A DNA stretch of 64,000 bases from Pseudomonas sp. Bout1 (lineage in GTDB: Bacteria; Pseudomonadota; Gammaproteobacteria; Pseudomonadales; Pseudomonadaceae), in assembly GCF_034314165.1 (NCBI RefSeq), contig NZ_JAVIWK010000001.1, positions 1,007,001 to 1,071,000 of the forward strand. Direction: 5' to 3'. Position numbers and translations under genes: made by a program. Below are positions 9,409-19,061 of this stretch, in pieces. Positions within the stretch are counted from its first letter, which is position 1. Every line of letters starts with the position of its first letter. Below the pieces are notes generated by a model. That model was not told the origin of the DNA. It made no database searches and was given only the letters and a program-made list of their open reading frames with translations.

Positions 9409-10698
9409 ATGGCCTTCCTTGCACTCGGTATTAACCACAAGACTGCTTCTGTAGACGTGCGCGAGCGCGTGGCTTTTACGCCCGAGCAGTTGGTTGAGGC
9501 CTTGCAGCAGCTCTGCCGGCTCACCGACAGTCGCGAAGCTGCGATCCTTTCGACCTGTAATCGCAGCGAGCTCTATATAGAGCAGGAACATCTCTCAGCG
9601 GATGTGGTGCTGCGCTGGCTGGCCGATTACCACCATTTGAGCCTCGATGAGCTGCGCCAAAGCTCATATGTGCACGAAGAGGATGCGGCAGTTCGTCACA
9701 TGATGCGCGTCGCTTCCGGGCTGGACTCGCTGGTGTTGGGCGAACCGCAGATTCTCGGCCAGATGAAATCGGCCTACGCCGTGGCCCGCGAGGCCGGGAC
9801 GATCGGCCCGCTGCTGGGGCGCCTGTTCCAGGCCACCTTCAATTCTGCCAAGCAAGTGCGCACCGACACCGCCATCGGTGAAAACCCGGTGTCCGTGGCG
9901 TTTGCCGCGGTCAGCCTGGCCAAACAGATTTTCAGTGACTTGCAACGCAGCCAGGCCCTGCTGATCGGCGCCGGCGAGACCATCACCCTGGTCGCCCGTC
10001 ACCTGCATGAACTGGGCGTGAAGCGCATCGTGGTTGCCAACCGCACTCTGGAGCGCGCCAGCATCCTGGCCGAGCAGTTCGGTGCCCATGCGGTGTTGCT
10101 TTCCGACATCCCGGCCGAACTGGTGCGCAGCGATATCGTCATCAGCTCCACCGCCAGCCAGTTGCCGATCCTCGGTAAAGGCGCGGTGGAAAGCGCCCTT
10201 AAACTGCGCAAGCACAAGCCGATCTTTATGGTGGATATCGCGGTTCCCCGGGATATCGAGCCTGAAGTTGGCGAGTTGGACGACGTTTACCTCTACAGTG
10301 TCGACGACCTGCACGAAGTGGTCGCCGAAAACCTCAAGAGTCGCCAGGGTGCTGCCCAGGCCGCCGAGGAAATGGTCAGCACCGGCGCCGACGATTTCAT
10401 GGTGCGCCTGCGTGAATTGGCGGCGGTAGACGTGCTCAAGGCCTACCGTCAGCAAGGCGAACGCCTGCGCGACGAGGAATTGATCAAGGCCCAGCGTATG
10501 CTCGCCAACGGCAGCAGCGCCGAAGACGTGCTGATGCAACTGGCGCGCGGCCTGACCAACAAATTGCTGCACGCTCCCAGTGTTCAGTTGAAAAAGCTTA
10601 CCGCTGAAGGCCGCCTCGATGCGCTGGCCATGGCCCAGGAACTCTTTGCCCTCGGTGAGGGCGCGACAGAAAGCTCTTCGGATAAAAAACCGCAATGA
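9409..10698 (+). CDS. hemA: Glutamyl-tRNA reductase
   Basis: A 429-residue GluTR that reduces glutamyl-tRNA to glutamate-1-semialdehyde, the first committed step of C5-pathway tetrapyrrole synthesis. It has the N-terminal [17 protein letters not shown] motif, the catalytic Cys in [10 protein letters not shown] (about residue 50), an NADPH-binding domain with [11 protein letters not shown], and a C-terminal dimerisation helix. Its stop overlaps the prfA start by 4 bases (ATGA), the classical hemA-prfA-prmC operon. Confidence 0.97.
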   Translation: MAFLALGINHKTASVDVRERVAFTPEQLVEALQQLCRLTDSREAAILSTCNRSELYIEQEHLSADVVLRWLADYHHLSLDELRQSSYVHEEDAAVRHMMRVASGLDSLVLGEPQILGQMKSAYAVAREAGTIGPLLGRLFQATFNSAKQVRTDTAIGENPVSVAFAAVSLAKQIFSDLQRSQALLIGAGETITLVARHLHELGVKRIVVANRTLERASILAEQFGAHAVLLSDIPAELVRSDIVISSTASQLPILGKGAVESALKLRKHKPIFMVDIAVPRDIEPEVGELDDVYLYSVDDLHEVVAENLKSRQGAAQAAEEMVSTGADDFMVRLRELAAVDVLKAYRQQGERLRDEELIKAQRMLANGSSAEDVLMQLARGLTNKLLHAPSVQLKKLTAEGRLDALAMAQELFALGEGATESSSDKKPQ

Positions 10699-11777
10699 AA
10701 GCGTCACTGCTCAATAAACTGGACGTCCTTCAGGACCGTTTCGAAGAACTGACCGCCTTGCTTGGCGATGGCGAGGTCATCTGCGATCAAACCAAGTTCC
10801 GCACCTATTCCAAGGAATACGCGGAAGTTGAACCGATTGTGCGCACCTATACCCAGTTGCTCAGGGTTCAGGCCGACCTCGAAGGCGCCCAGGCGCTGCT
10901 CAAGGACAGCGACCCGGACATGCGCGAAATGGCCGTTGAAGAAGTGCGTGAAGCCAAGGACAAGCTGATCGACCTGGAAGGCGACCTGCAACGCATGCTG
11001 CTGCCCAAGGACCCCAACGACGGGCGCAACGTGTTCCTCGAAATCCGCGCCGGTACCGGCGGTGACGAGGCGGCGATTTTCTCCGGCGACCTGTTCCGCA
11101 TGTATTCGCGCTATGCCGAACGTCGTGGCTGGCGCGTCGAGATCCTGTCCGAGAACATCGGTGAGCACGGCGGCTATAAAGAAGTCATCGCCCGGGTTGA
11201 AGGCGAGAATGTCTACGGCAAGCTGAAGTTCGAGTCTGGCGTGCACCGTGTGCAGCGGGTTCCGGCGACGGAATCCCAGGGCCGTATCCACACCTCGGCG
11301 TGCACCGTGGCCGTGTTGCCCGAGCCGGACGAGCAGGAAGCCATCGAGATCAACCCGGCGGACCTGCGGGTCGACACCTACCGCTCATCGGGCGCGGGTG
11401 GCCAGCACGTCAACAAGACTGACTCCGCGATTCGTATCACTCACCTGCCTTCGGGCATCGTGGTGGAGTGCCAGGAAGAACGTTCCCAGCACAAGAACCG
11501 TGCGCGGGCCATGTCCTGGCTGTCGGCCAAGCTCAACGACCAGCAGACCAGCGCCGCCGCCAATGCAATTGCCAGCGAGCGCAAGTTGCTGGTGGGTTCG
11601 GGCGACCGTTCCGAGCGTATCCGTACGTACAACTTTGCCCAGGGCCGGGTCACCGACCACCGCGTCAACCTGACGCTGTACTCCCTGGATGAAATCCTTG
11701 CCGGTGGCGTTGATGCGGTCATCGAGCCATTGTTGGCCGAATACCAGGCCGACCAGCTTGCGGCGATAGGTGAATAA
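10695..11777 (+). CDS. prfA: Peptide chain release factor 1
   Basis: A 360-residue RF1 that reads UAA and UAG. The tripeptide anticodon motif PAT is in [10 protein letters not shown], and the catalytic GGQ lies in [15 protein letters not shown] (about residues 230-240). It is overlapped by hemA and its TAA is immediately followed by the prmC ATG. PrmC methylates the GGQ glutamine of this protein. Confidence 0.98.
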   Translation: MKASLLNKLDVLQDRFEELTALLGDGEVICDQTKFRTYSKEYAEVEPIVRTYTQLLRVQADLEGAQALLKDSDPDMREMAVEEVREAKDKLIDLEGDLQRMLLPKDPNDGRNVFLEIRAGTGGDEAAIFSGDLFRMYSRYAERRGWRVEILSENIGEHGGYKEVIARVEGENVYGKLKFESGVHRVQRVPATESQGRIHTSACTVAVLPEPDEQEAIEINPADLRVDTYRSSGAGGQHVNKTDSAIRITHLPSGIVVECQEERSQHKNRARAMSWLSAKLNDQQTSAAANAIASERKLLVGSGDRSERIRTYNFAQGRVTDHRVNLTLYSLDEILAGGVDAVIEPLLAEYQADQLAAIGE

Positions 11778-12605
11778 ATGACCATTATTGCCAGCCTGCT
11801 GCGCGCCGCCGACCTCCCGGACTCGCCCACTGCGCGCCTGGACGTGGAATTGTTGCTGGCCGCTGCCTTGGGCAAGTCCCGTAGCTACCTGCACACCTGG
11901 CCAGAAAAAATCGTCAGCAGCGAAGCCGCACTGACCTTTGCCGACTACCTGCAACGCCGCCGCACCGGCGAGCCCGTGGCCTACATCCTTGGCCAGCAAG
12001 GTTTCTGGAAGCTCGACCTGGAGGTGGCTCCGCACACGCTGATCCCTCGTCCGGAAACCGAGATGCTGGTGGAGGCCGCCCTGGAATTGCTGCCGGCCAC
12101 GCCTGCCAAAGTCCTCGACCTGGGCACCGGCAGCGGCGCGATTGCCCTGGCCCTGGCCAGCGAACGCCCGGCCTGGCAAGTGACGGCCGTCGACCGCGTG
12201 CTGGAAGCCGTGGCCCTGGCCGAACGCAACCGCCAGCGCCTGCACCTCAATAACGCCACGGTGCTGAACAGCCATTGGTTCAGCGCCCTCGAAGGCCACA
12301 CCTACAACCTGATCATCAGCAACCCACCGTATATAGCCGACACCGACCCTCACCTGGTGGCCGGTGATGTGCGCTTTGAACCGGCCAGTGCACTGGTGGC
12401 CGGGCACGACGGCCTGGACGACCTGCGGCTGATCATCGCCCAGGCGCCTGCGCACCTCGACGCTGCAGGCTGGTTGTTGCTGGAACACGGTTACGACCAG
12501 GCACCGGCGGTACGCGACCTGCTGCTGGGCGAGGGCTTCGAAGACGTCCACAGCCGCATCGACCTGGGCGGCCACGAACGCATCACCCTGGGGCGCCGCC
12601 CGTGA
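11778..12605 (+). CDS. prmC: Release factor glutamine N5-methyltransferase
   Basis: A 275-residue SAM-dependent methyltransferase (formerly HemK) that methylates the GGQ glutamine of RF1 and RF2. It has a helical N-terminal recognition domain, the SAM motif VLDLGTGSGAIALALA near residue 112 and the diagnostic active-site SNPPYIA near residue 180. The start abuts the prfA stop with no gap, and its TGA overlaps the moeB ATG by one base. Confidence 0.97.
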   Translation: MTIIASLLRAADLPDSPTARLDVELLLAAALGKSRSYLHTWPEKIVSSEAALTFADYLQRRRTGEPVAYILGQQGFWKLDLEVAPHTLIPRPETEMLVEAALELLPATPAKVLDLGTGSGAIALALASERPAWQVTAVDRVLEAVALAERNRQRLHLNNATVLNSHWFSALEGHTYNLIISNPPYIADTDPHLVAGDVRFEPASALVAGHDGLDDLRLIIAQAPAHLDAAGWLLLEHGYDQAPAVRDLLLGEGFEDVHSRIDLGGHERITLGRRP

Positions 12606-13357
12606 TGAATGATCAGGAGCTGTTGCGCTATAGCCGACAGATTCTGTTGCAGCATGTCGACATCGAAGGCCAGTTGCGCCTCAAAAGCAGCCGCGCGCTG
12701 ATCGTCGGGCTCGGTGGCCTCGGTTCGCCGGTGGCGCTGTACCTGGCGGCGGCAGGTGTGGGTGAGTTGCATTTGGCGGATTTCGACACCGTCGACCTGA
12801 CCAACCTGCAACGCCAGATCATCCATGACACCGACAGCGTCGGCCTGAGCAAGGTCGACTCGGCGATTCGCCGCCTGAGCGCGATCAATCCTGAAATTCT
12901 GCTGCTCGCCCATCGCAGCGCGCTGGATGCCGATTCCCTCGCGGCCGCCGTGGCGGCAGTCGATGTGGTGCTCGATTGCAGCGACAACTTCTCCACCCGC
13001 GAGGCGGTCAACGCTGCGTGTGTCGCTGCCGGCAAGCCGCTGGTCAGCGGCGCGGCGATTCGCCTCGAAGGCCAGTTGTCGGTGTTTGACCCGCGCCGCC
13101 CCGAAAGCCCCTGCTACCACTGTTTATATGGGCATGGCAGCGAGGCCGAACTGACCTGCAGCGAAGCCGGCGTCATCGGCCCGCTGGTGGGGTTGGTCGG
13201 CAGCCTGCAAGCCTTGGAAGCCCTGAAGTTGCTGGCCGGTTTCGGCGAGCCGCTGGTAGGAAGGCTGTTGTTGATTGACGCGCTGACCACGCGGTTCCGT
13301 GAGCTGCGGGTCAAGCGCGACCCCGGTTGCAGTGTGTGCGGTAGCCAACATGGTTAA
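12605..13357 (+). CDS. moeB: Molybdopterin-synthase adenylyltransferase MoeB (HesA/MoeB/ThiF family)
   Basis: A 250-residue E1-like enzyme that adenylates the C-terminus of MoaD so it can receive sulfur for molybdopterin. It has the nucleotide motif [16 protein letters not shown], a [13 protein letters not shown] segment, and zinc-binding pairs CYHC and CSVC. The start at 12605 overlaps the prmC TGA; an upstream in-frame GTG is possible. The gene overlaps murI by 8 bases, a standard Pseudomonas arrangement. Confidence 0.93.
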   Translation: MNDQELLRYSRQILLQHVDIEGQLRLKSSRALIVGLGGLGSPVALYLAAAGVGELHLADFDTVDLTNLQRQIIHDTDSVGLSKVDSAIRRLSAINPEILLLAHRSALDADSLAAAVAAVDVVLDCSDNFSTREAVNAACVAAGKPLVSGAAIRLEGQLSVFDPRRPESPCYHCLYGHGSEAELTCSEAGVIGPLVGLVGSLQALEALKLLAGFGEPLVGRLLLIDALTTRFRELRVKRDPGCSVCGSQHG

Positions 13358-14144
13358 GGACGCGCCGATTGGTGTGTTCGACTCCGGTGTCGGCGGCCTG
13401 TCGGTGCTGGACGAAATCCAGCGCCTGCTGCCACGTGAGTCGTTGCTGTACGTGGCAGATTGCGGGCACATCCCCTACGGCGAGAAAACCCCGGCATTCA
13501 TCCTTGATCGCTCGCGACGAGTGGCGCAGTTTTTCCGTGAGAAGGGCGCCAAAGCCTTCGTGATTGCCTGCAATACGGCGACTGTTGCGGCGGTCGCTGA
13601 CTTGCGCCAGGACTACCCCGACTGGCCGCTGGTAGGCATGGAGCCTGCCGTTAAACCCGCCGCCGCCGCGACCCGCAGTGGCGTGGTCGGCGTGCTGGCA
13701 ACCACCGGCACCCTGCAAAGCGCCAAGTTCGCTGCCTTGCTCGACCGCTTTGCCACCGATGTACGGGTGATCACCCAGCCATGCCCTGGCCTGGTGGAGT
13801 TGATCGAGACCGGCGACCTGGGCAGCCCGGCCCTGCGCCTGTTATTGCAACGCTACGTCGAACCGCTGATTGCCGCCGGTTGCGACACCATCATCCTTGG
13901 CTGTACCCACTATCCCTTCCTCAAGCCATTACTCGCCGAGATGCTCGCGCCGACGATCATTTTGATCGATACCGGTGCGGCAGTAGCGCGTCAATTGCAG
14001 CGCCTTTTGAGTGATCGCGAACTGCTGGCCACCGGTAATCCGCAGCCTGCTCAGTTCTGGACCAGCGGCGATCCACAGCATCTAAGAAATATCCTACCGA
14101 CCCTATGGAAATCTCCTGGCGTTGTGCGTAGTTTTGGCGTGTGA
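13350..14144 (+). CDS. murI: Glutamate racemase
   Basis: A 264-residue racemase making D-glutamate for peptidoglycan. It shows [16 protein letters not shown] at the N-terminus and both catalytic cysteines, in [10 protein letters not shown] and LGCTHYPFL. The start MVKDAPIG is chosen because the chain then matches the family; a longer frame would extend 17 residues into moeB. It is the last gene of the hemA operon. Confidence 0.96.
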   Translation: MVKDAPIGVFDSGVGGLSVLDEIQRLLPRESLLYVADCGHIPYGEKTPAFILDRSRRVAQFFREKGAKAFVIACNTATVAAVADLRQDYPDWPLVGMEPAVKPAAAATRSGVVGVLATTGTLQSAKFAALLDRFATDVRVITQPCPGLVELIETGDLGSPALRLLLQRYVEPLIAAGCDTIILGCTHYPFLKPLLAEMLAPTIILIDTGAAVARQLQRLLSDRELLATGNPQPAQFWTSGDPQHLRNILPTLWKSPGVVRSFGV

Positions 14145-14255
14145 AAAAAACGTGAAATAACGCGTTTATCCGCTGAACTTCTGGCTACGCGGCAGCTTCT
14201 ATAGCAAGTTAGCCGGTACAAAATCATACAACTTCGTTCGGAAAGGATGTTTCTT

Positions 14256-14774
14256 ATGAAGCGCTTATTCTGTTTGGCTGCGATTGCGGCCGCAATGTTG
14301 GGGCACTCTTTTACAGCACAGGCGGCGGGCCTGGAGTTTGGAGTGGGGAGCACGAGCGATTCGACCATGACTTATCGGTTGGGGTTGACCTCGGATTGGG
14401 ACAAAAGCTGGTGGCAGAGCAGCACCGGTCGCCTGACAGGGTACTGGAGCGGTGCCTATACCTATTGGGAAGGTGACGAGCGCGCGGGGGCCAGCAGCCT
14501 GTCGTTCGCGCCGGTATTTGTGTATGAATTTGCCGGGGAAAAGGTAAAGCCGTACATCGAAGCGGGGATTGGCGTGGCGGTGTTCTCGCGCACACGTCTT
14601 GAAGACAACAACATCGGCCAGGCTTTCCAGTTTGAAGACCGACTGGGCTTTGGCCTGCGCTTTGCCGGCGGGCATGAGGTGGGCATTCGGGCCACCCATT
14701 ACTCCAATGCCGGGATCAGCAGCAATAACGATGGTGTCGAGAGCTATTCGCTGCACTACACGATGCCGCTGTAA
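14256..14774 (+). CDS. pagL: Lipid A 3-O-deacylase, PagL family
   Basis: A 172-residue outer-membrane protein with a cleavable signal peptide ending near AQA. It resembles PagL, an eight-stranded barrel that removes the 3-O acyl chain of lipid A. The catalytic His and Ser are seen in THYSNAG, with a downstream Glu in GVESYS completing the likely triad. The start at 14256 has AAGGA 8 bases upstream; a second ATG lies 9 bases earlier. It stands alone after a 110-bp gap behind murI. The C-terminus ends in Leu rather than the usual aromatic residue. Confidence 0.85.
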   Translation: MKRLFCLAAIAAAMLGHSFTAQAAGLEFGVGSTSDSTMTYRLGLTSDWDKSWWQSSTGRLTGYWSGAYTYWEGDERAGASSLSFAPVFVYEFAGEKVKPYIEAGIGVAVFSRTRLEDNNIGQAFQFEDRLGFGLRFAGGHEVGIRATHYSNAGISSNNDGVESYSLHYTMPL

Positions 14775-14798
14775 CTCTCAAGAACACCGCAAACCCCC

Positions 14799-14885
14799 TG
14801 TAGGAGCTGGCTTGCCAGCGGTGCAGGCACCTCGGTGCATCAGTTACACCGAGTTGATGCTATCGCCGGCAAGCCAGCTCCCACA
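14799..14885. repeat. REPIN, family with GTAGGAGCTGGCTTGCC ends
   Basis: Inverted REP units TGTAGGAGCTGGCTTGCC and its near complement ending CAGCTCCCACA enclose a loop containing TCAGTTACACCGAG. The loop resembles that of the element at 52005-52091, so both belong to one REPIN subfamily. It lies between the convergent pagL and YkgJ-family genes. Confidence 0.87.
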
Positions 14886-14908
14886 GTTGATCTATATCGG
14901 TTTCAAAA

Positions 14909-15214
14909 TCAGCGATATACCGTCGCAATCCCCTGGCGCTCGTCAATACACTCCGGCGCGCCCATCTCGAATTCCCGGCAGATCAGCGGCCGCTTCTCGT
15001 AAATCGTGCACATCATCGTGTCGCGATCCAGCGCCGCGCACCAACCGTCATCCAGGCGCAGCATGACTTCGCCGCCCCAATCGTCGGTATCGATAAAGCG
15101 ATCAGGCACGCCGGTATCGGTGATCAGCATCACTTCCAACTGGCAGCAGCACGCGGCGCAGGTGGAGCAGGTGACGGCGGGTTCGGCGATTTGTGTGTGG
15201 GGGATGTTGGTCAT
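14909..15214 (-). CDS. YkgJ-family cysteine-cluster protein
   Basis: A 101-residue protein with CSTCAACCCQ near residue 16, an MCTIYEKRPLICREFEMG block and ECIDERQG near the end. This spacing of cysteines is typical of the YkgJ/CxxCxxCC family, thought to bind zinc or an iron-sulfur cluster. The function is not established. It follows the DUF2878 gene by 54 bp on the same strand and may be the tail of the photolyase operon. Confidence 0.85.
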   Translation of the reverse strand: MTNIPHTQIAEPAVTCSTCAACCCQLEVMLITDTGVPDRFIDTDDWGGEVMLRLDDGWCAALDRDTMMCTIYEKRPLICREFEMGAPECIDERQGIATVYR

Positions 15215-15268
15215 AGGCGCGCAGTGTAAGGCAAGCGGCTTACGTGTGTGTGAAAGGCCTGACGGACG

Positions 15269-15763
15269 TCAGTGTGACAACTGCCTGGCGACCCAGTGCA
15301 GCAAGGGGAATATCATCCCCCAGAGTAACGCCAGGCCGATGAAGGTCGGCACGGTGGCGTAGCCGAAACTGACGCCGGCCAATTGGCTGCCCGCGTAATA
15401 AGACAGCGGCCCGCCCACTGCGCCCAACAGACTGGCGCGCCACCAGGGCTGTGCGCTCCAGGCCAGGCAATGGCGCAGCGTGGTCGCCAGCAATGCCCAC
15501 AACAGGATCAGCCACAAAGGCGCCAGCGGCCCGGGCAGGCTGAAATGGAACACCCCAAATGCGCGCAGTGAGGTGTCGATCACTGTGCCTAAAAGGGTGA
15601 CCGCAAGCATCACCTGGCCCTCCTCTGACCACGAACTTATCCACAGCAGATGGACCGCCAGCACGGCCAATCCCACCAACAGCCACAGGCTATCGCCGCC
15701 CAGCACACAGGCAAACCAACCGCACTGGAACAGCACGGCATTCGCCAGCGGTTTAAGCATCAA
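15269..15763 (-). CDS. DUF2878 integral membrane protein
   Basis: A 164-residue protein with about four or five hydrophobic segments, a short charged loop (SSWSEEGQ) and no Cys pairs or known catalytic motif. The pattern fits the DUF2878 family found next to cyclopropane-synthase-like genes. It overlaps the end of the methyltransferase gene by 11 bases, so it is translationally coupled to it. The role is unknown; context suggests membrane-lipid modification under light or singlet-oxygen stress. Confidence 0.75.
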   Translation of the reverse strand: MMLKPLANAVLFQCGWFACVLGGDSLWLLVGLAVLAVHLLWISSWSEEGQVMLAVTLLGTVIDTSLRAFGVFHFSLPGPLAPLWLILLWALLATTLRHCLAWSAQPWWRASLLGAVGGPLSYYAGSQLAGVSFGYATVPTFIGLALLWGMIFPLLHWVARQLSH

Positions 15764-17024
15764 AGCGCCCGAGCAACGGTTGGGTCAGCGCCGCCGGCTT
15801 GGCCAGGAGCATTTGCGCGGTGCCGATGGTGCGCTCCATAAAGCCGCCTTCGCAGTAGCACAGGTAAAACTCCCACAGCCGCAGGAAGTATTCGTCGTAG
15901 CCCATTTCTGTCAGACGGCCATGGGCTCGGCGAAAGTTCTCGTGCCACAGGCGCAGGGTTCGCGCGTAGTGCAGGCCGAAATCCTCCATGTGCAGCAGGT
16001 TCATGTCGGTGTCGCGGCTGATCACCTCCAGCATCTTCTGCACGCAGGGCAGGGCGCCGCCGGGGAAGATGTAGCGCTGGATGAAATCCACACTGTTCTT
16101 GGCCTGCTCGTAGCGCTGCTCACGAATGGTGATGGCTTGCAGCAACATCAGGCCGTTGCCCTTGAGCAACTGCGCACACTGTTTGAAATAGGTGGGGAGG
16201 AAGCGATGGCCCACCGCTTCGATCATCTCGATCGATACCAGCTTGTCGTATTGCCCGGTCAGGTCGCGGTAGTCCTCCAGCAGCAGCGTCACCTGATTCT
16301 GCAAACCCAGGGCCTCGATGCGTTTTTCGGTGTAGGCAAACTGTTCCTTGGACAAGGTGGTGGTGGTGACCTTGCAGCCATACTGCTGCGCCGCGTAAAT
16401 CGCCATGCTGCCCCAGCCGGTGCCGATTTCCAGCAGGTGGTCCGACGGTTTCAGTGCGAGTTTCTGGCAGATGCGCTCCAGCTTGTTCAGCTGCGCCTGT
16501 TCCAGGGTGTCATCGGCGGTAAGGAACTGCGCCGCCGAATACATCATGGTCGGGTCGAGGAATTCTTCGAACAGGTCATTGCCCAGGTCGTAGTGGGCGG
16601 CGATGTTTTTCTGCGAACCCTTGCGCGTATTGCGGTTGAGCCAGTGCAGGCCCTGGGTGAAGGGCCGTGCCAGTTTGGCCAGGCCGCCTTCGAGTGCATC
16701 CAGCACGTCGAGGTTGCTGACCATCACGCGCACTACGGCGGTCAGGTCCGGGCTGCTCCAGTAACCATGGATAAATGCCTCGCCCGCGCCGATGGAACCG
16801 TTGGCCGCCACCAGGCCCCACACGGCGGAGTCGAGTATCTGGATTTCCCCCAGCAGGTGCGCTTCCCGTGCGCCGAAGACTTGCCGTTCGCCATCCTCGA
16901 CCACCACCAACTGGCCGTGGCGCAATTGGCCGAGCTGGCGCAACACCGCTTTGCGCAGCAGCGCAGCGGTCATGCCGTTGACGTTCAAGCGGTTGGATTT
17001 GACCGATAAGCTAGGGGATTTCAT
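15753..17024 (-). CDS. Cyclopropane-fatty-acid-synthase-family lipid methyltransferase
   Basis: A 423-residue SAM-dependent enzyme acting on unsaturated acyl chains of phospholipids. The SAM motif LLEIGTGWGSMAIYAAQQ lies near residue 195, followed by TTLSKEQFAYTEKR and the MIEAVGHRF active-site region. As I recall, the equivalent gene of the P. putida photolyase cluster is light-induced and assigned to furan fatty acid synthesis (ufaM). A cyclopropane synthase or the UfaM-type methyltransferase are both possible and cannot be separated by eye. It overlaps DUF1365 by 14 bases upstream and DUF2878 by 11 downstream. Confidence 0.9.
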   Translation of the reverse strand: MKSPSLSVKSNRLNVNGMTAALLRKAVLRQLGQLRHGQLVVVEDGERQVFGAREAHLLGEIQILDSAVWGLVAANGSIGAGEAFIHGYWSSPDLTAVVRVMVSNLDVLDALEGGLAKLARPFTQGLHWLNRNTRKGSQKNIAAHYDLGNDLFEEFLDPTMMYSAAQFLTADDTLEQAQLNKLERICQKLALKPSDHLLEIGTGWGSMAIYAAQQYGCKVTTTTLSKEQFAYTEKRIEALGLQNQVTLLLEDYRDLTGQYDKLVSIEMIEAVGHRFLPTYFKQCAQLLKGNGLMLLQAITIREQRYEQAKNSVDFIQRYIFPGGALPCVQKMLEVISRDTDMNLLHMEDFGLHYARTLRLWHENFRRAHGRLTEMGYDEYFLRLWEFYLCYCEGGFMERTIGTAQMLLAKPAALTQPLLGRFDA

Positions 17025-17817
17025 GGCGGCGATCCTTGGTATACCCGACTGCGGTGCGAGAGGCGCCTTCGGCGGCGTGATGGGGAAAAATCGGCGTGCG
17101 TTTAAGCAGCAGGCGCAAGGCCTGCCAGTAAATTGCGAGGCAGGTCTTGGCGGTCATCCACGGGAAGCGCCACAGGTAGCGGTGCAGGCTGGCGCGGTTC
17201 AAGGCTTCGCGTTGCAGGCTTAACGTGGCGTCGAAGACTTTCAGCTCGCCCTGCCAATCGGCCATGTGCACGCCGAGTTTGGCGGCGGGCGGGCTGAAGC
17301 TCATGCGGTATTCGAGGTCGCGGGGCAAAAACGGCGAGACATGAAACGCCTTGGCCACGGCGAAGTGCTGATGCTCGCCGGCAGGCAACGCCTGGGCCGG
17401 CAGCACGTAGTGATAGCGCTCGCGCCACGGGGTGTTGGTCACTTCACAGAGGATCGCGGCCAGCGTTCCATCGGCCTCGAAACAGTAGAAGAAACTCACC
17501 GGGTTAAAGGCCAGGCCCCAACTGCGGGCCTGGGTCAGCAGGCAGATTACGCCCGAGGGGATGCGCCCCAGGGCCTTGCCAACTTCTTGGCGTACGGCAT
17601 CGGTCAAACTCATGCCGTGACGGGTAAATTCACGCAGGTAGTCCTGCTGGCGAAACGCGAACGGCGCCCAGCGGTCGCCCGCCAGTGGCGACAAGCCGAA
17701 CACTTCGTTTTGTTCGCTGAGGTCCAGGTACAAAAGGCCGATCCGGTAGCGGAAGGCATGGCCCTTGGGCACAAACCGCCGGTGGGCGATCCAGCCGCTG
17801 TACAGGGCGCTGTTCAC
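17011..17817 (-). CDS. DUF1365 family protein
   Basis: A 268-residue DUF1365 protein, a family almost always found between an amine-oxidase-like flavoprotein and a cyclopropane-synthase-like methyltransferase. The start is taken as GTG at 17817, which overlaps the upstream stop (GTGA) and gives the usual N-terminus NSALYSGWIAHRRF. A longer open frame extends to 18045 but runs over the neighbour. Recognisable stretches are FNPVSFFYCF, EVTNTPWRERYHYVLP and KAFHVSPFLP. The biochemical activity is not established; involvement in lipid modification is contextual. Confidence 0.88.
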   Translation of the reverse strand: MNSALYSGWIAHRRFVPKGHAFRYRIGLLYLDLSEQNEVFGLSPLAGDRWAPFAFRQQDYLREFTRHGMSLTDAVRQEVGKALGRIPSGVICLLTQARSWGLAFNPVSFFYCFEADGTLAAILCEVTNTPWRERYHYVLPAQALPAGEHQHFAVAKAFHVSPFLPRDLEYRMSFSPPAAKLGVHMADWQGELKVFDATLSLQREALNRASLHRYLWRFPWMTAKTCLAIYWQALRLLLKRTPIFPHHAAEGASRTAVGYTKDRRHEIP

Positions 17818-19061
17818 AGGACTTCCCCGAACGCCTTGGCCACGCGCAACGCGCTGACCACGCCGTCTTCGTGAAAACCGTTGGCCCAATAGGCGCCGCA
17901 ATAATAGGTGTGCTGCGCGCCATGCAATTCTTCCCAGCGCGCTTGCGCGGCCACGGCGGCCAGGCTGTATTGCGGGTGGGCGTAGGTGTAGCGGGCCAGG
18001 ACTTTGAGCGGGTTGATCATCGCCGTCTGGTTCAGGCTCACGCAAAAAGTGGTGGCGCTGTCGATGCCTTGCAGGATGTTCATGTCGTAGGTCACGGCGG
18101 CCTGTTTTTGCGCACTGCCGTCCAGGCGGTAATTCCAGCTGGCCCAGGCCAGTTTGCGGTCGGGCAGTAACCGGGTGTCGGTGTGCAGCACTACGTCGTT
18201 GTCGGCATAGGGCAGGGCGCCGAGGATCTGCTGCTCGGCCAGGCTTGCATCACCCAGCAGTGCCAGCGCCTGGTCGCTGTGGCAAGCGAACACCACTTTA
18301 TCGAATGGCTCACTGCCGGCGGCGCTGTGGACAACTGCACCGATGGGGGTGCGCTCAACCCGGGTGACCGGGCAATTGAGGCGAATCTTTTCGCGAAACG
18401 AGGCGGTCAGCGGCGCGATATATTGGCCGGAACCGCCTTCGATCACGCACCACTGCGGCCGGTTGCTCACCGACAACAAGCCGTGGTTCTTGAAGAACCG
18501 CACAAAGAATTGCAGGGGAAAGCCAAGCATGTCCGAAAGCGACATCGACCAGATCGCCGCACCCATCGGCACGATGTAATGCTGGATAAACCGCTGGCCG
18601 TAGCCGCCGGCCTGCAGGTACTCGCCCAGGGTCATTTCGGCGCTGATGCGTTGCTCTTGCAGGTCCAGCGGCGCCTGGCGGTTGAAACGCAGGATGTCGC
18701 GCAACATGCCCCAGAACCCCGGCGACAGGATATTGCGACGCTGGGCGAACAGGCTGTTGAGGTTGTTGCCGTTGTACTCGAACCCGGCGCCCGGGTCGCA
18801 CACCGAAAAGCTCATCTCGGTGGGCTTGAACCTCACGCCGATCTGCCCCAGCAGCTTGATGAAGTTGGGGTAGGTCCAGTTGTTGAATACGATAAAACCG
18901 GTGTCTACCGCATAGCCTTTGCCATCAACCGTGACATTCACCGTGTGGGTGTGCCCGCCGATGCGATCACCGGCTTCGAACAGGGTGATGTCGTGGCGGC
19001 GACTGAGCAGATAGGCGCTGGTCAGCCCGGCAATGCCGCTGCCGATAATGGCGATCTTCAC
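17814..19061 (-). CDS. FAD-dependent amine-oxidase-like oxidoreductase
   Basis: A 415-residue flavoprotein with the dinucleotide-binding motif IIGSGIAGLTSAYLLSRR at the N-terminus and GDRIGGHTHTV directly after. Family members of this arrangement are called NAD/FAD-binding or amine oxidase proteins and resemble phytoene-desaturase-like enzymes. The substrate is unknown; the conserved neighbours suggest oxidation or desaturation of a methylated acyl chain. It overlaps the SDR upstream (ATGA) and DUF1365 downstream (GTGA), indicating tight translational coupling. Confidence 0.87.
   Translation of the reverse strand: MKIAIIGSGIAGLTSAYLLSRRHDITLFEAGDRIGGHTHTVNVTVDGKGYAVDTGFIVFNNWTYPNFIKLLGQIGVRFKPTEMSFSVCDPGAGFEYNGNNLNSLFAQRRNILSPGFWGMLRDILRFNRQAPLDLQEQRISAEMTLGEYLQAGGYGQRFIQHYIVPMGAAIWSMSLSDMLGFPLQFFVRFFKNHGLLSVSNRPQWCVIEGGSGQYIAPLTASFREKIRLNCPVTRVERTPIGAVVHSAAGSEPFDKVVFACHSDQALALLGDASLAEQQILGALPYADNDVVLHTDTRLLPDRKLAWASWNYRLDGSAQKQAAVTYDMNILQGIDSATTFCVSLNQTAMINPLKVLARYTYAHPQYSLAAVAAQARWEELHGAQHTYYCGAYWANGFHEDGVVSALRVAKAFGEVL

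Noticed and set aside
15480..17009. A 509-codon plus-strand frame
   Set aside because: It mirrors the cyclopropane-synthase-like gene and DUF2878, with no motif of its own.
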